From positions 1 through 7,959 of the forward strand of contig JAIZWN010000629.1 in the NCBI GenBank assembly GCA_020443945.1: a DNA stretch of 7,959 nt. The letters run 5' to 3'. This DNA comes from Candidatus Thiosymbion ectosymbiont of Robbea hypermnestra. GTDB taxonomy: Bacteria; Pseudomonadota; Gammaproteobacteria; Chromatiales; Chromatiaceae. Made by a program: the position numbers and the translations under genes. The notes below the pieces were generated by a model. That model searched no databases. It worked only from the letters and a program-made list of their open reading frames with translations, and had not been told where the DNA came from. Shown piece after piece: positions 6,877 through 7,959 of the stretch (position 1 is its first letter; the number at the start of each line of letters is the position of its first letter).

Positions 6877-6906
6877 GTAGGTTTGAGTGAGCTTGCGAAC
6901 CTCAAC
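6877..6906. repeat. GTAG-headed REP-like element 2
   Basis: GTAG (6877-6880) precedes TTGAG (6883-6887), which pairs with CTCAA (6901-6905) across a 13-base loop TGAGCTTGCGAAC. The stem is short, but the head and the GAGC..GCGAAC loop resemble element 3. Confidence 0.4.
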
Positions 6907-6911
6907 GATCT

Positions 6912-6926
6912 GAATGCTTATTGCAA
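6912..6926. repeat. 15-base direct repeat, left copy
   Basis: GAATGCTTATTGCAA is identical to 7810-7824 and in the same orientation. Together the two copies bracket the accessory segment that holds the toxin-antitoxin cassette. A chance 15-base match in a window of this size is unlikely. Confidence 0.7.
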
Positions 6927-6931
6927 GAAGT

Positions 6932-6994
6932 GTAGGATGCGGTGAGCGCGGTAGGTCTTACAGGATGGCACCACTAAGAGGCGCGAACCGCATC
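6932..6994. repeat. GTAG-headed REP-like element 3, interrupted
   Basis: GTAG (6932-6935) is followed by GATGCGGT-GA-GCGC (6936-6949). The complementary side is GCGC-GA-ACCGCATC (6981-6994). This gives 8 plus 4 pairs around a tandem G-A internal loop. The loop is enlarged by 30 bases (6951-6980) flanked on both sides by GCGCG, as if something had inserted and duplicated 5 bases. Confidence 0.55.
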
Positions 6995-7008
6995 GACGAG
7001 GAAATGCG

Positions 7009-7063
7009 AGGAAATAGGGTCAGGTCTTGATCCGCGGAGGAAATGGGGTCAGGTCTTGATCCG
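7009..7063. repeat. Tandem 26-base repeat at the left cassette border
   Basis: 7009-7034 and 7038-7063 match at 25 of 26 bases (period 29). Each runs from AGGAAAT through GTCAGGTCTTGATCCG. The second is the beginning of the 53-base inverted element; the first is a broken half copy. GAGGAAAT also occurs once more at 6998-7005. Confidence 0.8.
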
Positions 7064-7097
7064 TGACCCTTGAAGGCACACATCAAGACCTGACCCC
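7045..7097 (+). repeat. 53-base inverted element, left copy
   Basis: The element has perfect 16-base arms, GGGGTCAGGTCTTGAT and its complement, around a 21-base asymmetric centre. The copy at 7697-7749 is its reverse complement with a single difference in the centre. It ends 20 bases before the start codon of the DUF4258 gene and does not cover the ribosome site. Its 16-base arm resembles motifs I have seen near REP-associated transposase genes; that link is from memory and not shown by the window. Confidence 0.9.
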
Positions 7098-7117
7098 TCT
7101 CCCTGAAGGATTTACAT

Positions 7118-7456
7118 GTGTCCGATGTTCCCATTCATAGTTTGGAAGCGATAGTAGCTCGCTTACGACAGCAAGCAGAAGAAGAGCTGATGCGTATTAC
7201 TGTCCATGCGCATCAGGAAATGGTCGAGGAACATATTTCGCTGGACGATGTAGTGAGCGTGCTGCTTCAGGCGACAGTTGTGGAGAACTATCCAGAACAC
7301 AGAAGAGGTGCCTGCTGTCTTGTCTGCGGTCAAAACCGCACGGGCAGATACTTGCATGTAGTCTGTACAACGGCTCTCGATCCGGCAATAATCATAACTG
7401 TATACGAACCCAAACTTCCAAAATGGGTTGATCCTTTTACCAGAGGCCAAAGATAA
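7118..7456 (+). CDS. DUF4258 domain protein, probable toxin of a toxin-antitoxin pair
   Basis: A 112-residue protein. After a helical start (about 8-27, EAIVARLRQQAEEELMRI) comes the DUF4258 pattern: VHAHQEMVEEHISLDDVVSVL (29-49), a central part with Cys66, Cys67 and Cys70, GRYLHVVCTT (76-85), then IIITVYEP (91-98) near a tryptophan at 103. DUF4258 proteins are small and often encoded beside zinc-finger antitoxins; a ribonuclease-like toxin role is inferred from that context, and no catalytic residue can be named with confidence. The start is GTG at 7118-7120 with AAGGA 7 bases upstream; an ATG at 7116 is in another frame. The stop overlaps the next start by one base (TAATG), implying translational coupling. 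Base composition (40 to 50% G+C in sampled lines, against about 67% in clpV) suggests transfer. Confidence 0.82.
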   Translation: MSDVPIHSLEAIVARLRQQAEEELMRITVHAHQEMVEEHISLDDVVSVLLQATVVENYPEHRRGACCLVCGQNRTGRYLHVVCTTALDPAIIITVYEPKLPKWVDPFTRGQR

Positions 7457-7680
7457 TGAATTGCAGCATCCAAGGATGTCCTGGGCACTACGAGCGTCGG
7501 CTAATCGTACATACGGTCAAGCGTGGAGAGACAGTACTTATCTTTGAGAATGTACCTGCTGAGGTCTGCGACCTGTGTTCTGATGTACTGCTGGCCCCGG
7601 AGATAATCCGTCATCTTGAGAAACTTATAGAGCAACGTGCGGAGCCGATAAAGCATGCGCCAGTGTATGCCTACGCATAA
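7456..7680 (+). CDS. YgiT-type zinc-finger protein, probable antitoxin
   Basis: A 74-residue protein with four cysteines placed as a zinc ribbon: Cys3 and Cys8 at the N-terminus, then Cys38 and Cys41 in ENVPAEVCDLCSDVLL (31-46), the typical YgiT/MqsA N-domain phrase. A helix follows (APEIIRHLEKLIEQR, 47-61). The spacing of the first pair, C-x4-C, is wider than the usual C-x2-C. MqsA has a second, DNA-binding helix-turn-helix domain of about 60 residues; it is absent here, so this protein may only neutralise its partner and not repress the operon strongly. The ATG at 7456-7458 overlaps the upstream stop; AGAGG lies 9 bases before it. Position and coupling support a two-gene toxin-antitoxin operon with the toxin first, the order of mqsR-mqsA. 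Confidence 0.83.
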   Translation: MNCSIQGCPGHYERRLIVHTVKRGETVLIFENVPAEVCDLCSDVLLAPEIIRHLEKLIEQRAEPIKHAPVYAYA

Positions 7681-7696
7681 GCTTTTCCCGGAAAAT

Positions 7697-7749
7697 GGGG
7701 TCAGGTCTTGATGTGTGCCTTCAAGAGTCACGGATCAAGACCTGACCCC
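7697..7749 (-). repeat. 53-base inverted element, right copy
   Basis: Reverse complement of 7045-7097 at 52 of 53 positions, with perfect 16-base arms of its own. It begins 16 bases after the antitoxin stop codon. The hairpin may also end the toxin-antitoxin transcript, although the following TTTCCCC is a poor U-tail. Between stop codon and element is a small palindrome TTTTCC-C-GGAAAA (7683-7695). Confidence 0.9.
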
Positions 7750-7776
7750 TTTCCCCACATGACCCCTTTCCCCACA
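7743..7776. repeat. Perfect 17-base tandem duplication at the right cassette border
   Basis: TGACCCCTTTCCCCACA occurs twice head to tail (7743-7759 and 7760-7776). The first copy contains the outer end of the right 53-base element, so the border itself has been duplicated, as on the left side. Confidence 0.85.
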
Positions 7777-7799
7777 GATTGCGCAGATTTTCGCAGATT
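7775..7799. repeat. CAGATT short-period repeat, left arm
   Basis: CAGATT occurs at 7775, 7784 and 7794 (steps of 9 and 10), mostly as CGCAGATT. It is the inverted counterpart of 7864-7900. The two arms could pair over about 28 bases with few mismatches. Confidence 0.6.
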
Positions 7800-7809
7800 A
7801 TTTCTATCC

Positions 7810-7824
7810 GAATGCTTATTGCAA
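7810..7824. repeat. 15-base direct repeat, right copy
   Basis: GAATGCTTATTGCAA, identical to 6912-6926 and 898 bases away in the same orientation. It lies in the loop between the two inverted CAGATT/AATCTG arrays. Confidence 0.7.
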
Positions 7825-7838
7825 ATTTCTAATAGGAC

Positions 7839-7852
7839 AGGATTAACAGGAT
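7839..7852. repeat. CAGGATT nine-base repeat, two units
   Basis: GGAT at 7840 and 7849, 9 bases apart, in ACAGGATTAACAGGATT. It has the same unit as the array at 5482-5516. Confidence 0.5.
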
Positions 7853-7863
7853 TTTTTATTTTT

Positions 7864-7900
7864 AATCTGTGGGAATCTGCGTAATCTGCGTAATCTGCGG
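7864..7900. repeat. AATCTGCGT nine-base-period repeat, right arm
   Basis: AATCTG at 7864, 7874, 7883 and 7892 (steps of 10, 9 and 9), as AATCTGCGT units. On the minus strand this reads as Ala-Asp-Tyr repeats within a short open frame that I do not regard as a gene. Confidence 0.65.
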
Positions 7901-7923
7901 ATAAAAGCAATGGACACAGGACC

Positions 7924-7953
7924 GTAGGGCGGGATGGCGTAGCGTATCCCGCC
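7924..7953. repeat. GTAG-headed REP-like element 4
   Basis: GTAG (7924-7927) then GGCGGGAT (7928-7935) and its exact complement ATCCCGCC (7946-7953) around the loop GGCGTAGCGT. It is compact and intact, unlike elements 1 and 3. The window ends 6 bases later. Confidence 0.55.
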
Positions 7954-7959
7954 GCGTCG

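Larger units (their letters stand above)
7009..7776. mobile_element. Candidate mobile toxin-antitoxin cassette without its own transposase
   Basis: A two-gene module of lower G+C is enclosed by two opposite-facing 53-base palindromic copies. Both outer borders have tandem duplications of border sequence (7009-7063 and 7743-7776). The layout resembles a composite element mobilised in trans. No transposase, integrase or conventional target-site duplication lies directly at the 53-base copies; the 15-base direct repeats at 6912 and 7810 lie further out. Mobility is inferred only. Confidence 0.45.

Noticed and set aside
6651..6890. Plus- and minus-strand frames across the REP-like elements
   Set aside because: They span palindromic repeats, have no family resemblance and lack convincing starts.
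7009..7776. CRISPR array
   Set aside because: The repeats are inverted and flank two genes; there are no regularly spaced repeats with unique spacers and no cas genes.
7728..7910. Short minus-strand frame with Ala-Asp-Tyr repeats
   Set aside because: Encoded by the AATCTGCGT array and the cassette border repeats; no ribosome site stands out.

Overview
The window comes from a GC-rich proteobacterial chromosome, most likely a gammaproteobacterium. The evidence is a bacterial tRNA-Leu with encoded CCA, a type VI secretion ClpV, an MgtE transporter and a BluB enzyme. Intergenic DNA is full of short dispersed repeats of the kind I associate with environmental Gammaproteobacteria. No species can be named from this sequence.

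Left and middle part (1-6539). Everything recognisable lies on the minus strand. In transcription order from right to left: a small lipoprotein of the DUF6279 type (5658-6539), the type VI secretion AAA+ ATPase ClpV (2521-5364), 5,6-dimethylbenzimidazole synthase BluB (1674-2396), the Mg2+ channel MgtE (199-1614) and tRNA-Leu(UAG) (84-168). bluB and mgtE are 59 bases apart and could be cotranscribed. The other genes are separated by gaps of 124 to 293 bases holding hairpins, a plausible promoter and short-period repeats. The genes do not form one pathway. clpV stands alone, with no other type VI secretion gene in view. The dense ORFs opposite and inside these genes are shadows of high-GC coding DNA.

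Right part (6540-7959). This accessory-looking region is on the other strand and visibly poorer in G+C. After the lipoprotein leader come three hairpin elements headed by GTAG (6736-6847, 6877-6906, 6932-6994), resembling REP sequences. Next is a two-gene cassette on the plus strand: a DUF4258 protein (7118-7456) overlapping by one base with a YgiT-type zinc-finger protein (7456-7680), probably a toxin-antitoxin pair. The cassette is bracketed by two 53-base copies of the same palindromic element in opposite orientation, identical at 52 of 53 positions. Both outer borders carry extra tandem duplications, and a 15-base exact direct repeat flanks the whole segment. The window ends in 9-base-period repeats and a fourth GTAG-headed hairpin. 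No transposase or recombinase gene is present, so any mobility would have to be supplied in trans.

Gene-free stretches. 1-83 holds one weak hairpin. 2397-2520 holds a probable bluB promoter and a hairpin. 5365-5657 holds two short-period repeats and a terminator-like hairpin. 6540-7117 holds the lipoprotein leader and promoter candidate, the GTAG elements and the left cassette border; I see nothing specific in 6658-6735. 7681-7959 is repeats only.
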